The notes beneath the pieces were generated by a model. It had not been told where the DNA came from, made no database searches, and worked only from the letters and a program-made list of their open reading frames with translations. A program made the position numbers and the translations under genes. A stretch of DNA of 64,000 nucleotides from Aradus depressus (lineage: Eukaryota; Arthropoda; Insecta; Hemiptera; Aradidae), in NCBI GenBank assembly GCA_963662175.1, contig OY759216.1, positions 44,657,087 through 44,721,086 of the forward strand, given 5' to 3'. Of this stretch, positions 54,145 to 64,000 are shown piece after piece (the first letter of the stretch is position 1; every line of letters starts with the position of its first letter).

Positions 54145-54595
54145 TAATAGTGAATCAACAGGAATGTACTTCCCCAGAACAAATTTACATATCTCGAATC
54201 ACCCCGCCCTGTTCACCCCTCTCCTCCGGCTGATTCCACTGAAAATTAATAGGTGTCGTCCATATAGGGTTTAATATATAATTTTATGGATATAGCACTA
54301 ATCAACTAAGTTTTCGCTCTCCCTTCAACACCAATTGGCTGTTTTTTTTATTTTTTGTGATCAATATTTATGTTACACAAGGATTTCTGAAATCTCATAC
54401 TTAATTTCGGGTTCATAAATTAATTCCATTGAGTGTAATTAGGGCTTTTGAGTTGCGTCCTCCTCTGATTTCGCTGAAAATTATTTGGTTGCGTTCATGG
54501 AGGATTCTGGATACACATATAACAGTTTGTGTTGATACATTCATTCTATCGGCAGTTATCGTGTTCACAGACACACACATTCGTGTCTACACCGG

Positions 54596-54679
<84 letters not shown>

Positions 54680-54845
54680 GGTACGTTGTCCCTTTTCATG
54701 TAATTCGTGAAGTTACCTGATCAGTTTTTTAAACACTCCTCTAAAACACAAACATTGTCAGTTTTTTTTTTTTTTTTCAGGAGGTCGGTTTCTGACATTT
54801 ACATGCCTTCCCCCTATACTTTGTATAGTTGGTGGAGGGGGAAAA
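54145..54845 (+). repeat. Repeat A with 83-base poly(A) inside
   Basis: Hairpin end AGTGAATCAACAGGAATGTA at 54150. The copy reaches the CACACACAT microsatellite, then an uninterrupted A83 (54596-54678), then about 100 unrelated bases, then the far end (ACTTTGTATAGTTGGTGG). Confidence 0.65.
54596..54678 (+). repeat. Uninterrupted A83 run
   Basis: 83 consecutive A inside a repeat-A copy after ACACCGG. Such a perfect run is young or an assembly artefact. Produces spurious poly-lysine frames. Confidence 0.97.
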
Positions 54846-55534
54846 TAAAAAAAATCATGATTAGCAAAGGCACTGGGAGCCAAGTCATCACAAATTTTGA
54901 TATAGTAGTAAGAAAACGGCAAGTGATTTTCTTTCGGGCTGAAGAATTTCCCGGGATAAATTTCATTTTACATGGTTAAATCTCCTTTAATTAGAAGCCA
55001 GAGCTCCCTCCACTTTTTGCCATTTATCTCTGTCTTTACAATCTCTTTCTTACCATTTCTTTCTTCTTTTTTCCTTTTTCTTTTTTTTCTTGCTTTTCTT
55101 TCCTCACTTTCTCCCCACCCCCTCCCCACCTTCCTCTTCCCCTCCCACCCCTGAACTCTCTAAGAATGAATACCTTTCGTTTTTTTTTCTTCTTTAGTTG
55201 GTTTTCTCATCCATTTAATTTTCTTTTCTTCTTTTAAAGTATTCTATCGTTATCTATCTCCTGTATAGTTGAAATTGATTTCATTGTAATGATATTAATG
55301 CTTCAACAACTTTTAGGGGCACTGCCGAGAAGTGCATATATCATGAACTAATCTAACACAAACATTATGCTTTTTAAGGGCATATTTTTCAGCATAAGTA
55401 TGTTAACTATAAAATTGATGTTTTTTTTCATAAATAATTTTTTTAAACTTACATATTTAGATGTTATTTTAATCAATCCCGTTATTCCCGGGATTGAAAG
55501 TGTTGAATCCCGATATTTCGGGATCAAGTTCCAA
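54846..55534. other. Unassigned, pyrimidine tract
   Basis: 55010-55220 is a long T/C-rich tract. GATTCCCGGGATTGAA-like self-complementary words (CCCGGGATT, CCCGATATTTCGGGATC) near 55485-55530. Confidence 0.4.
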
Positions 55535-56412
55535 TCTCTAGTTCATACATTCATTCTAACGGGAGTTATCGTGTTCACAGAGACACGACACACACAGGCA
55601 GAAATATTATTTTTTAATGTTTGTAATGAAGGATAGAATGAATGTACTAGTGGGCGCCGGTAGCTCAGTGGTATGCGTGCTTGCCTTCTGAGCTCAAGAA
55701 CGTGGGTTCGAAACCCGACCGAGGCCCTTAGTTTATTTTATCTGGGAGGTAAAATAAACTGAAGCACGCCGTCCTTCGGATTGGACGTTAAGCGATGGTG
55801 CCGAGCCTGTACGATGTCAGGTACTCGTTAAAGACCCCTGCCCTAGGTTAATAAAAATTTAGGGTAGGCATAATTTAGGACTCCCATAGTAGAGTCGGGC
55901 TCATGTCCACCAGAGTGACGAAAGAGCGCTTTGGTAGTAGGCGATATGACCTCGTAGTTAAAGCCCGGGCATGAGTCATAAAACCTAACCTTACCTAGAA
56001 TGAATGTATTGACACAAGATCCAGAACTAATCGGTCAAAAGGAAGTAGGGGGGGGGGAGGGGATTAGGGGATCTTATCTCAAAAACTAATAACTGCATCA
56101 ACATGAAATTTCAAATTTGAATTCAAAACTATTAATTTTTAGCAAAATCGGCCGAAGAATGTATCGACACAAAGGAGGATTCAAAAGCCCCTAATAAATA
56201 GTTTAAACGGTCGATTGGTATTGGAAGGAGAGCGAAAATTTAATTGATTAATTCGTACTGAAGAAATACATTGCCGGCTATTCACCGACTTTTTTTTTTT
56301 TTCATTATTGAAACAGAGGGTCTTGACAAGAAAATCGGGTGAAAACTCAACGAAGAATTTCTGATCGAGTTTCATAACTTCCCCTATATACAGTATAGCT
56401 GGGAAGGTAAAA
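55535..56412. repeat. Repeat A pieces around SINE-1
   Basis: 55535-55610 plus; 55997-56300 minus, with a G run near 56047 and end ACATTGCCGGCTATTCACCG; 56340-56412 plus, ending TATAGCTGGGAAGG. SINE-1 sits inside with its own duplication. Confidence 0.62.
55652..55996 (+). mobile_element. SINE-1, full length, with 12-bp TSD
   Basis: Reference copy. tRNA-like head GGGCGCCGGTAGCTCAGTGG (A box) and GTGGGTTCGAAACCC (B box), internal Pol III promoter. Then a GTTTATTTTATCTGGGAGGT / AAAATAAAC hairpin, a body with GCACGCCGTCCTTCGG and CGATGTCAGGTACTCGTTA, and GAAAGAGCGCTxTGGTAGTAG. The tail is CATAAAACCTAACCTTACCT. Flanked by AGAATGAATGTA at 55635-55646 and 55997-56008, showing target-primed retroposition into repeat A. 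It needs a partner LINE, not identified. Confidence 0.92.
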
Positions 56413-56629
56413 AAAAAAAAAAAAAAAAAAAGTCAACAGAAATCAATAGATTGGAAGCCAACGGATCAGGGCGTAAAATATTTATGTGGCCTACCCTGCA
56501 TCAAAGGAAGATAGCCTGGAGAAAAACATATAATATTGAACTGTTAAAAGCACACGAAAACTGGCAATACCCTTTCTACGCAATTCTAGGGGGTTTTCTA
56601 TAGGGTAAAGTAGTGTCATATATAAGAGC

Positions 56630-57350
56630 AATTCCATATGAACTCGACATGACGGCCCACATCACGACTTTGAAAATGAAAAGTGACTTCATTTTTCGAT
56701 ACTTTAGACACAAACGAACCAAAAAATCGTCATAAGAATCTGAAGAAATCGCTGTGACTAACTGTGCAGCGATATTAGTTAATTCATACTTTTTAACGAT
56801 TTTTCTTAGGGATAAAATATTTTCGTTCCCAAATGAACCGCTTTGCATGAAAAATGTTGTCAAAATTCAGAAATGAATCGATGTTTTTAGTGAAAAATCA
56901 GTTTTTTTTTTCCAAAAAGTCGACTTTTTTAAAAATTCAATATATGTCAGTTCATGGATGAAAATTTAAGTTTGACGTCTCAAATTATTTGTGAGTATCC
57001 CCACTAACAAACGCACAATCAATTTTTTTGGATATCCGACTTGTTTTAACTTTACGCCAAAATTCATTTGTTAAATTTATCGACACGTTAAATCAAATGT
57101 TTATAATATACAGGGTGATTCCCTCGTAACTTGGGTGAAACTAGACCGAAAATGGAGTAGAATGCCGCCTACCGCACCTTTCTATCTCAATCCGTGTTGA
57201 AAAAATGATTTTTTAAAGGTTTTTTCGAGAAAACCACGTTTTTTGCCATCAAGTCCCACATTTCTCCCATTTAAATCAACTTTTGACCACATTTTTGCTG
57301 ATTTTTTTAATTTAACGCTGATGTGACGTTATGATATGGGCCGTCATAAG
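56630..57350. mobile_element. Diverged relative of the foldback at 37967
   Basis: Left end AATTCCATATGAACTCGACA resembles the foldback terminus, and ATGACGGCCCACATCACGAC at about 56649 is found inverted near 57319-57350 as ATGACGGCCCATATCATAAC. Between them is AT-rich sequence with no coding. A motif CAGGGTGATTCC at about 57113, common at transposon ends, may mark another insertion. Confidence 0.45.
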
Positions 57351-57479
57351 CGTAAAATATCCCCGGTACAATATTCCGAAATAAACTGCTACGAATTGTA
57401 ACATAAACTACAGGCTACCTAGGTCCTAGTATTCGCCTGCTCAAAGCGCTATTTTCTCTTTCATATACATTTAGTACAA

Positions 57480-57860
57480 GCAAGTATTTTAATCGTGCGA
57501 AAATGCGAGATCAAGTTTTGTCTATTTTTGCTGTGATGTCAGTGTGTGTGCTTGTATCTCATTGGAACTTTGTGAGTGCTCCAAGTCAAAAACAATTGTA
57601 GTAATGAACGAATGTCCCATGTGATAATTTAGTTCTGATTTCAAACCTAAGTACATTTTACAAAATACCGTTTATATTTACGATCTCATCAAAAAAAATT
57701 GTAGGAAATACAAGGCATATTTTATATGAAATACATTATTTTGAGGTCGCCCTCTTTATGAGATACATACCGAAGATATAGGATATGTATCCTAACATGA
57801 CGCCCTGAAAAGTATTTTTTAGACCTTGATTTACTCAAAAAATGATTATTACATGCGTTA
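57480..57860 (+). repeat. Repeat B copy
   Basis: ATCGTGCGAAAATGCGAG, TTTATATTTACGATCTCATC and a GATTTACTCAAAAAATG end; uninterrupted. Confidence 0.55.
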
Positions 57861-57911
57861 CGAATTGTACAGTATGTTTTTTATTATTAGTAGTTTTTAT
57901 TAATGATAACT

Positions 57912-57966
57912 TATAAAAATGTCCTGTTATTGCCAGATCATTAATTAATGACAGGACATTTTTATA
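57912..57966. repeat. Hairpin with 16-bp perfect arms
   Basis: TATAAAAATGTCCTGT / ACAGGACATTTTTATA around 23 bases; the right arm enters repeat H. Confidence 0.75.
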
Positions 57967-58145
57967 CCAACCACTTTTGTACATATCACTCTTCTCCCCT
58001 CTCAAATTCATCTCAGCTATCATACGCTCATATATCAAATAAGGCCAATAGGTATGAAATGTTTTTTTGGAGAGGGACTTGGAAGGGAGAGTGGATCTGT
58101 ACTAAGTGTTTTGTATAAGAAAGTCCTGTTATTACCACATCACGT
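57945..58145. repeat. Repeat H, two pieces in opposite orientation
   Basis: Plus piece about 57950-58020 (CATTTTTATACCAACCACTT), minus piece about 58060-58145 (TTTTGTATAAGAAAGTCCTG). Confidence 0.45.
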
Positions 58146-58219
58146 ATATTTTATTTTTTTAAATTGTCTATCTTCTTTAATAAAAAATTTCCAGTATAAA
58201 AAGAGTTAGTCAGTGACAA

Positions 58220-58465
58220 GTTGTGAATCATGCCCGGGCTTTGAGCCCGACTGAACTGTGTGAGTCTGAAATCTTTCCTACATATTGTAGGGGTCATTAC
58301 CTGACATTGCACAAGCTCGGGACCATCGCTTAACGTCCCATCCAAAGAATGGCTTGCTCAATGTTTTTTTTTTCATCTCAGATAAAAACCTAACGGCCTC
58401 AGACGGATATCGAACCCGCGATCTTGAGCTCAGTAGGCTAGCACGCTACCTCTCAAATCTGAGGA
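58220..58465 (-). mobile_element. SINE-1, body partly deleted
   Basis: TCATGCCCGGGCTTTGAGCC to GAACCCGCGATCTTGAGCTC. Confidence 0.72.
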
Positions 58466-58704
58466 CATATGGAGGGTTGGAAAATTAATAGGAACATTTT
58501 TTGAAGGAGACAATATTTCGATAGAGCTAATCGTTATCGTGTACATACAGCATCTCTTAGTATTCATTACAACGTTTGTAAGGAGATTTTCGATTTGGTA
58601 AAAAATATAAGCTATATCATGTAAGGTGTACTTATCAATCAGTACTCACACGGTGTTTAGTGTACTCACATGTACAGGGACACAGACGCATGGATAGACA
58701 GTCA

Positions 58705-58835
58705 TCATTGCGATAATGATAAAAATGTGTTCAGAGCATCATTAATGTTGAAAATTCGAACTCGGATTTTCGCACGATTACAATTCTTTTTCATGCATGG
58801 TACAGAGTAAAACGAGTAAAAGTCAGACTTACCAG
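58705..58835 (+). repeat. Repeat B fragment
   Basis: AATTCGAACTCGGATTTTCG and CACGATTACAA only. Confidence 0.4.
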
Positions 58836-58863
58836 TGTTTGTGCAACTTTGATGAGATATACA

Positions 58864-59098
58864 AATAACAGAGATGTGTATTATATGAAGAGTTATTTGT
58901 CCAATTCGATATGGTCATTCCCCAAATTTCGAGGTTCTCGACTTAACCTCGAATCGCTCAACTGAAGGCTCCTTGACAAATAACATGGGTGTGTATTATA
59001 AGATGAGGTATTTGTCCAATTCGATATGGACATTCCCCAACTTTCGAGGTTCTCGACTTAACCTCGAATCGCTCAACTGAAGGCTCCTTGACAGATAA
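58864..59098 (+). repeat. Tandem duplication of 115 bp
   Basis: AATAACAnnGnTGTGTATTA starts each copy (58864, 58979); the TTCGAGGTTCTCGACTTAAC block is identical in both. The block contains TCGAGGTTCTCGA palindromic sequence similar to pogo-like ends. Confidence 0.85.
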
Positions 59099-59344
59099 CT
59101 TCTAACATGTTCTGTTTGTGTTGTCTACTCCGCATCTCGCTTATCTTCATTTGATTCAAGGACCTAACTTAGTGTGGTCTAGTGCTCAATGAGTTCCGTT
59201 CAAAGTTAGGTACCTACCTCAGAGTGTTCTCATTGTCTCATTATAATGCTTTGTTTGTTTTTGGTTTAACGTCCTTGTTCTCCAGCTAGGAATGGCCTGT
59301 ATGGTAACCACAGCGCTTTCTACGTTACCATATGTAAAGTGGCC

Positions 59345-59700
59345 TCTATAATAATATTTATTTTCGTATAACCACAACATGATAATATGATAAATCACAA
59401 AAATATATACTCAAGATAGCTTACAAATTACATACATAAACAGCTCTTAAATCATTGGGTCGAACACTCATGCGATTATTTATAACACTAATAGTAATAA
59501 AATAAAGTAAATAATAAATTAATAAACAAATAAATACAAAAATCATAGTATAAATAAGTACTGTAGATACATTTTAATTATAATTTAAATTATGATCAGC
59601 ATTTCTTTAAATCTTCCAGGATGTCACGTTTCGTTTGCTATGATTCACGACCATATTTTGGGACGTTCTTATGTCCCTTCCTCAGGTCATAATGTGTGAA
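59345..59700 (-). repeat. Repeat F copy with hammerhead-like motif
   Basis: Motif sense at about 59650-59690: CTGAGGA, A, GGGACAT, AAGA, ACGTCCC, AAAAT. The copy ends at a TTATT-rich tail near 59345 and includes the GTAAGCTATCTTGAG block of the family. Confidence 0.6.
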
Positions 59701-59794
59701 ATCTAGAAAAGAAAAATAATAACATAACAAATAATATCAATAAAATAATAATAATTTGATGGAAATTTAATAAGGAATATTTTTGTTAGGAACT

Positions 59795-60240
59795 AATTTT
59801 TCGAATGGATTAACCGTTTTCGCTTAAATCTAACAAATGTCTAAAAAAATGGGTTTTCCAGGTGTCATTTTAAGAACGTTTTCGACGTGTATCTCTTAAA
59901 CCGGGCAACCAATCGTATTTTACATAAAAAGTACGTTTTAGTTTTCTTTACTTTTTTTATTTGATTTTTTTTTTTTTAATAGGTAAACATATAAGCGGTA
60001 TCTTATATAATATACTTAGGCCACGAAGTAAAGTGTTCTCAATTTCTGGCTGATATCGGCCAAAATCGAATCAGACCTAAGTTACCATCGTGATCTCAAA
60101 TCTCGTTACACAGTTCACAATGTTCCAATCACACACACACAGGGAGATATCGCGAAAATAGTCAAAACTTGTTCAGAGGGTATATGAAATTTCGTTAAAA
60201 CCTCGATCTCGGATTTTTACACAATTGCAATAGGTACTTA
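59795..60240 (-). repeat. Repeat B copy
   Basis: Inverted; CGATCTCGGATTTTTACACA near 60215 and AACCGTTTTCGCTTAAATC near 59815 mark the two ends. Confidence 0.5.
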
Positions 60241-60344
60241 CTTATTATAAAGACATTAGTAATGAAAATATTAAAATAAATGATAAGTTCTCTGTGTAGA
60301 ATTTTCTTGGTGCCAGAAGAGGAGTTTCAACTGGATGGATTGTA

Positions 60345-60400
60345 ATTTTTTTTTTTATCCTCCTCTTGGCCTGATGTTCCGTGCATATTGGTCATAAAAT
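60345..60400 (-). mobile_element. SINE-2 tail
   Basis: GGCCTGATGTTCCGTGCATA and TTGGTCATAA after a T run. Confidence 0.5.
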
Positions 60401-61424
60401 TAAAAATTCATTTAATTTATTTTTTTTATTTTTTTTTTTTTGGCCGATAAGAGCCAAGAACCAGAGGGACACAGTCCAGGCCCCCCGAGGACCCAGTGAG
60501 CCATCCGAAGAGACCTAGAGACGGCACCACCGGATCACTCTATAAACTTTGCAATGACTAATTTGATGTATATATTTATTTTTATTTGAATTAGGTAGAT
60601 AATATAAAGAAAAAATGTATTGTCATTCTTATGGTTACGTTAAAATTTTTATATTATTGATCTTTATGTAGTCATAGAGGACTTGCACAAGATCCATCCT
60701 CTTGTGAGGAAACATGAGTAGCCGGGTGTCTATGGGAAGGAAAAGTCCCTGGTTCACTATCTGTCTTTATAGAAGTAATCTATTGAGAACATCTAATTTA
60801 GACTAAAGAGAACATGTGAAGTCATTATCGATCTTCAAGACAATATCCTTGCATATAAAAAAATTTTGTCTAGCTACATTTTTATCAAAGGATAAAATAT
60901 AACTCTTCCAGATACTGTTTTCATCATTTGTAGACTGTTAAGGGTAATGCCTTGCAACTGAATGGGAGTTACTTATTCCAAAAAAGCCACTCTACTTCTG
61001 GGCAGGGGAGGGAAGGTTTGACAAGAATGATAGCCGTGGCATCACAGATAAGTGAAGGCTCAACATCAGAGAATGCATCTCTTCTCCTTCCCTAACGAAT
61101 GAGGTAATTTCGTAAAGGGGCAGAAACGGCATTTTCCAAGATCTGTCTTCCCTAAACGAATGGAAAACCGGATTATTCAGGTGTATACATTTTCAAACTG
61201 CGTCTCTTCAACTCTCAAGTATTATCTACATCTTAAAGTTAACCTCGAATCTTTTGTATTTAAGTCCAATTTTGAAGAAATCGTAGTCAAGACCTTAAAT
61301 TAAAATATTTATTTCAAAGTAATACCAGAATATGACACCAGGAAAAAAATAGAATTTCGAATAACTAAACACGTTCTTCTCTTTTTGAAAAAAGTATTGT
61401 TAGTAGTATAAAAAGTATTGTTAG
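60401..61424. other. Unassigned
   Basis: GC-richer block 60455-60530 (GGACACAGTCCAGGCCCCCC) after a T run; otherwise probably single copy. Confidence 0.35.
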
Positions 61425-61670
61425 ATATCATATCGCCTACTACCAGAGCGCTCTTTCGTCACTCTGGTGGACATGAATCCAACTCTACTATGGGAGTCCT
61501 AAATTTTGCCTACCCAGGTTTAATTAAGTACCTCGTAAAGGTTTGGGACCATCGCTTATCGTCTCACCGAAGGACGGCACGCTCAAAGTGTCTCTACTTC
61601 CCAAATAAAAGAAACTGGGCCTCTGTTGGGTTTTAGAACCCGCGATCTTGAGCTTAATAGGACACTTCAT
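61425..61670 (-). mobile_element. SINE-1, nearly complete
   Basis: TATCGCCTACTACCAGAGCG to AACCCGCGATCTTGAGCTTA; tail lost. Confidence 0.75.
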
Positions 61671-61784
61671 AACCATCTCATGACACACACAGTACCCCAA
61701 ACAATACAAACTACTTACATACGGTTTTTTAGCAAACTTTACACAAATACAAACCCCGAAATACGTCAATCGTATATCGTAATC

Positions 61785-62065
61785 TTCACAACACTTACCA
61801 CATAACCCCCCATGAAGGCTGAAGAGAAGGTGGAACCGCGACTTATTGCCACCTTGAATCATATTCGTTATTAATATTTTCAACATTATTTTCCTTTATT
61901 TTTATTACATCCCTCAAAATTGTCTTTCAATTCCTTTTTATTTATTTTATTATTATTTTTTTTTTTTGTCCTAATAATTAAGATAAATTTTCGTCGCGAC
62001 GACCTACCACTGGGTGGCTTTCCTCTCACACGCCATTCACGCCACCATATCTACATGCACATTAT
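61785..62065 (+). repeat. Dispersed repeat, first copy
   Basis: GAAGAGAAGGTGGAACCGCG and CTGGGTGGCTTTCCTCTCAC recur diverged at 63345-63545 (GAAGAGGAGGTAGAACCGTG, CTGGGTGGCTTTCTTCTCTC). Not recognised. Confidence 0.5.
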
Positions 62066-62110
62066 AGATGCTGGTTGTTGCACCCCAGCAACAGTTGTAC
62101 CTGTATAAAT

Positions 62111-63344
62111 AGAAGACAAAAAAAAAAAAAAAAATAATAAAGTAGTTTGTAATTTTGATGTGTTAATTACAATCAAGGCTTGGTTAATTTTCGTACAATT
62201 AAAGTATTAACGTGCAATGGAATGGATGGTAATAACTGGAATAGAAGGGAGGGAGATTAGGTAGGATATAGTGAAGATGTCATTGGTGGTTTGATGGGTT
62301 GATTGGACCCATTGTGCTGTGTCCTGACTCCAAAGGATGGCTTCTCAAACCAGCCCTTCTCAACTTAGAAACGATCGAATAATGGAATGTCATCTGACAG
62401 ACATCCGGCTGTCACACCACTGAATTTTCGGATCATCTCTGACTAAACTAACCCTGAAAAGCTAGCTAATCTCATTACGTCTATTTGCCAACAAGTTATG
62501 TCTGCAAGATGACGAGATCTTCTTAGAGGTTGTCATCATTTTCCAGCTATAACATTGGCATTGAAATAAATTAATGAGAAAATAAATAATATATCTGGGA
62601 AAGTTTGTATCAATGAAAACCAAAACATCTCTTGTTCCACTCGTATGTTTAGATTACAGATAATCAAGCAATTTTTTAACGAAGCTAAAGTTTTCAGTTG
62701 CTTCTTTTGGACTGCTTGGACGCCAGGTGATGGCTGGATGCAATCTTGGAACCAGAGCGATGTAGTAGGTCTCCCGCACCCTCCCTGTCTTGTGATAAGG
62801 GCTTCGGCTGGGAATCACCACGGGTCGCGCATCTCTAGGGATGTGCCAGACGTCATGTATGCTGTCTAGGAATATTTATTATTATTAAGACTTTATTTAT
62901 TTATAAATAAAATACACATATACAAAAAATAGAAAATCAAAAATTTTATACTAAAGACGACCTCTTGGTCAGATGACCGTCAAGAGTATAGTCGTCATAA
63001 TTTACAAATAAAGAAGAAATTAAGTACATCCATCACTTAGCGTTCAAATATAGAACAACAAAATACAATTACAACTTGTTTAAAAATCAAATTATACCTT
63101 CGCCTAAGCACATAATAAATTTTATTAACGAACAAGAAAGGATCTTATCAATATAAACATATATCTTTGACGGAACTAAGCCAAAACAACATTTAATTTG
63201 AAACGTATTCAGGTTTTCTAATCAAAGACCTAATGTCCACCGTACGTAATCAACAAACACTCCACTAAGACCTCATGAAAAACAAATTGCTTGACAATTC
63301 AGGATCTTTACAGAAAATTGCATACACCACGAATCCATACATAC
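62111..63344. other. Unassigned
   Basis: 62700-62870 is GC-richer with a 74-codon frame, not recognised. 62875-62900 has a TATTATTATTAAG run like an inverted non-LTR tail. Confidence 0.35.
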
Positions 63345-63545
63345 GTTCACTTTCTTCACATAATCCTCCCAGAAGAGTGAAGAGGAGGTAGAACCGTGAC
63401 TTACTATAATCCCAAGTTGCATCCTCTCACTTCTTGAAACCTTACCATCATAATACCACTATTGTTTATAAATTTTGCTCTGGCGAGCTGCCGCTGGGTG
63501 GCTTTCTTCTCTCACACCACTCAAGACGTTTATCCAAGATGTAGG
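63345..63545 (+). repeat. Dispersed repeat, second copy
   Basis: Partner of 61785-62065, with a shorter spacer between the two shared blocks. Confidence 0.5.
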
Positions 63546-63655
63546 GTATTGATTGTTTGCAGGGATTGGTTTTGTGGCCTGAAGATCCATATAACAGCAC
63601 CTATACAATTTAACTACTTATACCTCTTTAATAAAACGCAGGATCCTTTCGAAGG

Positions 63656-63674
63656 GGGGGGGGGGGGGGGGGGG
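63656..63674 (+). repeat. G-run, about 19 bases
   Basis: Near-uninterrupted G run after TTTCGAAG, outside any recognised repeat; followed by GGCACCTAGGTACC-like sequence resembling hAT-adjacent GTGCCTAGG. Confidence 0.95.
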
Positions 63675-63914
63675 CGTGCACCTAGGTACCTGAGCACCTA
63701 ATACTCGTATCCCATCCCTGGCACCTCTGGGCTTCTTGTTATCTAGTCGTACACACCACCGATACCAAGTTACCATCGACGATTCTCCACCGGGGTCCTG
63801 TTTGGTACCCGATCCTTTCTCGTCCTGGTCTTCTATTGCTAATCGCTCCTATAATCAACCATTTTGATTGTAAAATATAGTACTAATTGTTACAGTGCAT
63901 TGAATAACAACATC

Positions 63915-64000
63915 ACGTACCGCCAGAGCGCTCATTTGCTACTGTGGGAGAATTCATCTAGGTTTGGTTACTTAGCGTAGGGGCTCGGGACCATCGCTTA
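63915..64000 (-). mobile_element. SINE-1, cut by the window end
   Basis: TACCGCCAGAGCGCTCATTT to GGCTCGGGACCATCGCTTA; continues beyond the window. Confidence 0.65.

Noticed and set aside
54429..54720. Lysine-rich open frames
   Set aside because: Translation of an A83 run.
61524..61886. 120-codon minus-strand frame
   Set aside because: Its N-terminal end in translation is the dispersed repeat at 61785 and the rest is SINE-1.
1..64000. Endogenous viral or bacterial insertions
   Set aside because: No viral polymerase, capsid or bacterial gene cluster was recognised on either strand; all RT-like fragments fit non-LTR elements.

Overview
The window reads as intergenic and intronic DNA of a repeat-rich, AT-rich arthropod genome, most likely an insect. 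No long intact coding sequence, rRNA or credible functional tRNA is visible. The arthropod reading rests on the transposon spectrum (Tc1/mariner, hAT, pogo-like, piggyBac-like and non-LTR remnants, tRNA-derived SINEs) and on SINE tails made of CCTAA pentamers, which match the arthropod telomere unit. I cannot name the species. Repeat families are called SINE-1, SINE-2 and A to H below; these are local labels only.

Layout. 1-9 kb: SINE-1 scraps, the first repeat-A copy, a 27-bp minisatellite split by a near-perfect palindrome, and a degraded piggyBac-like fragment. 9-14.4 kb: a Tc1 transposase C-terminus, a non-LTR RNase H remnant carrying a nested insertion, a foldback, and a reverse transcriptase remnant. 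14.7-23 kb: the best gene candidate. A signal-peptide exon (14760-14830) ends in a consensus donor, and a phase-compatible terminal exon (22696-22880) is followed by AATAAA. The two give an 82-residue secreted-type protein across a 7.9-kb intron full of inverted-repeat elements and a 101-bp satellite. 23-27 kb: two exon-like segments near 24.4 kb and a nested terminal-inverted-repeat element in repeat B. 27-36 kb: foldback, paired direct repeats, a hAT element with an 8-bp target duplication, and a pogo-like element nested in repeat A. 36-48 kb: intact SINE-1 copies, a 1.27-kb foldback, tandem duplications, a second hAT insertion and an inverted-dimer element. 48-64 kb: more repeat A, F, B and SINE-1, a 39-bp minisatellite and an 83-base poly(A) run.

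Two themes stand out. First, repeat A and SINE-1 together make up a large share of the window, and their nesting gives a relative insertion order. Second, a short motif resembling the hammerhead ribozyme core (CTGANGA, small hairpin, GAAA) recurs in at least ten places, often inside head-to-head inverted dimers, two of which carry 12-bp target duplications. That is what Penelope-like or retrozyme-like retroelements would leave behind, and it is the strongest lead here. Repeat boundaries are read by eye and may be off by 5 to 30 bases; family assignments rest on recognition, not on searches.
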